A stretch of DNA of 16,063 bases from JAKACU01 sp021821185 (GTDB lineage: Bacteria; Bacillota; Bacilli; Alicyclobacillales; SLC66). Of the stretch, positions 15,231-16,063 are shown piece by piece (position 1 is the first letter of the stretch; each line of letters opens with the position of its first letter). The position numbers were made by a program, and so were the translations under genes. The notes under the pieces were generated by a model, which did no database searches, had not been told where the DNA came from, and saw only the letters and a list, made by a program, of their open reading frames with translations. Location: assembly GCA_027343965.1 (NCBI GenBank), contig DAHWJX010000175.1:1-16063 (forward strand). The letters run 5' to 3'.

Positions 15231-15271
15231 TTGCCGGATGCAAGATGCCGACAGATCCGGAGGTGCTAAGA

Positions 15272-16063
15272 ATGAGTCAATTGCTCATGAAACCTAAGTA
15301 CGGTGAAGTAACGTCAGGTGTAACAATAATTCATGAGGTGACAAGCGCAAATTCGCCTTTAAACTATGTGGGCTTAAAAATTATCGATATCGCTCCCGGT
15401 GCGACGTACAGTGAAAACGCGAACAAGCAAGAGTACTGCATCGTGGCCATGACAGGGAAAATCAACGTGTTTGCCAACGGTGAAAACTACCTGAATCTTG
15501 GAACACGGGGGAGCGTGTTTGAAAAAAAGCCGACGGATAGTGTGTATGTACCGGGCGGTCAGAGTTTTAAGGTAGAAGCAGTGAGTCAGGCGCGTGTGGT
15601 CTTGTGTAGCGCTCCGTCTCTTAGACAACTGCCGACCAGGCTGATCAAGGCGTCCGATAATAGGATAGAGTATCGAGGCAAATACAACAACAAGCGCCTT
15701 GTTCATAATATTTTGTCTGATTCTGATTCTTTTGCTGACAACTTGCTGGTAGTCGAGGTGTTTACGGAAGGTGGAAACTGGTCGAGTTATCCGCCGCATA
15801 AACATGACCAAGACAACTTGCCACACGAATCGTTTCTCGAAGAAACGTATTATCACGAAATGAATCCACAGCAGGGGTTTGTCTTTCAAAGGGTGTACAC
15901 GGATGACCTGACGCTTGATGAAACGATGACGGTGAAAAATGGTGACGTGGTCATCGTACCTAAGGGATATCACCCGGTGGGAGCCCCTGACGGCTACACC
16001 TCGTACTATGTAAATGTTATGGCAGGACCCCCACGCATCTGGAAATTCTACAATGATCCAGAC
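15272..16063 (+). CDS. iolB: 5-deoxy-glucuronate isomerase IolB (3' end outside window)
   Basis: IolB converts 5-deoxy-D-glucuronate to 2-deoxy-5-keto-D-gluconate in the myo-inositol pathway. ATG 15272 follows GGAGGTG (15259-15265) at 6 bases. The frame is open for 264 codons to the window edge; the family is about 270 residues, so only the last few are missing. The bicupin metal-site text is present: SSYPPHKHD (171-179), EETYYHEMNP (190-199), then QRVYTDDLTLDE, VPKGYHPVGAPDGY and YYVNVMAGPPRIWKF. These His and Glu residues bind the metal in cupin isomerases. Together with iolA it fixes the pathway of this operon as inositol catabolism; the other iol genes would be expected further right. Confidence 0.95.
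   Translation, partial: MSQLLMKPKYGEVTSGVTIIHEVTSANSPLNYVGLKIIDIAPGATYSENANKQEYCIVAMTGKINVFANGENYLNLGTRGSVFEKKPTDSVYVPGGQSFKVEAVSQARVVLCSAPSLRQLPTRLIKASDNRIEYRGKYNNKRLVHNILSDSDSFADNLLVVEVFTEGGNWSSYPPHKHDQDNLPHESFLEETYYHEMNPQQGFVFQRVYTDDLTLDETMTVKNGDVVIVPKGYHPVGAPDGYTSYYVNVMAGPPRIWKFYNDPD

Noticed and set aside
15374..15973. A 199-codon frame on the minus strand
   Set aside because: It lies entirely inside iolB, whose cupin motifs are unmistakable, and its translation shows no family features.

Overview
The window looks like the chromosome of a Gram-positive bacterium (Bacillota, Bacilli-like). Its ribosome binding sites are strong and A/G-rich (AAGGAGG type), and TTG and GTG starts are common. 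The order mutS-mutL-(methyltransferase)-miaA-hfq and the family signatures also fit. An Alicyclobacillaceae-type acidophile or relative is my guess; it is an inference that I could not test. G+C appears moderate in the housekeeping genes and clearly lower in about 6050-8390.

Region 1 (1-5849) is a compact plus-strand housekeeping operon: the 3' part of mutS, mutL (mismatch repair), a class I SAM methyltransferase of the YpiP/RsmJ-like group, miaA (tRNA i6A37 synthesis), hfq (RNA chaperone) and a radical-SAM protein of unknown role. Genes overlap by a few bases or lie less than 60 bp apart. A tRNA-Thr(TGT) gene with its own promoter and a long intrinsic terminator closes this block at about 6046.

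Region 2 (about 6050-8060) is a gene graveyard behind the tRNA gene. It holds a Fic-family gene broken by two frameshifts, one exactly inside the HPFxxGNGR active-site motif. It also holds the tail of a phage-type tyrosine integrase on the minus strand, readable only as two short frames. A third relic is a shattered ExeA/TniB-like transposon ATPase, also on the minus strand, with a perfect 21-bp hairpin and three 23-24 bp direct repeats next to its 3' side. Together these suggest an old integrated element, probably targeted to the tRNA side, that was invaded by a transposon and is decaying.

Region 3 (about 8150-16063) is a plus-strand carbohydrate/inositol locus. A good sigma-A promoter, a LacI-type palindromic operator and a long leader precede a CUT1-type ABC importer (binding protein plus two permeases, with no ATPase gene). 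Next come an IolE-like TIM-barrel gene that appears internally deleted and frameshifted, a Gfo/Idh/MocA dehydrogenase, then (behind a second promoter) iolA/mmsA and iolB, which runs off the window end. The last two point to myo-inositol breakdown (5-deoxy-glucuronate isomerisation; malonate semialdehyde to acetyl-CoA). The importer and dehydrogenase would then feed an inositol, inositol isomer or inositol glycoside into that pathway.

I see no convincing new defence or mobile system. The most interesting items are the layered relics behind the tRNA, the precisely damaged Fic gene, the damaged IolE-like gene inside an otherwise intact operon, and the regulatory layout of the importer.
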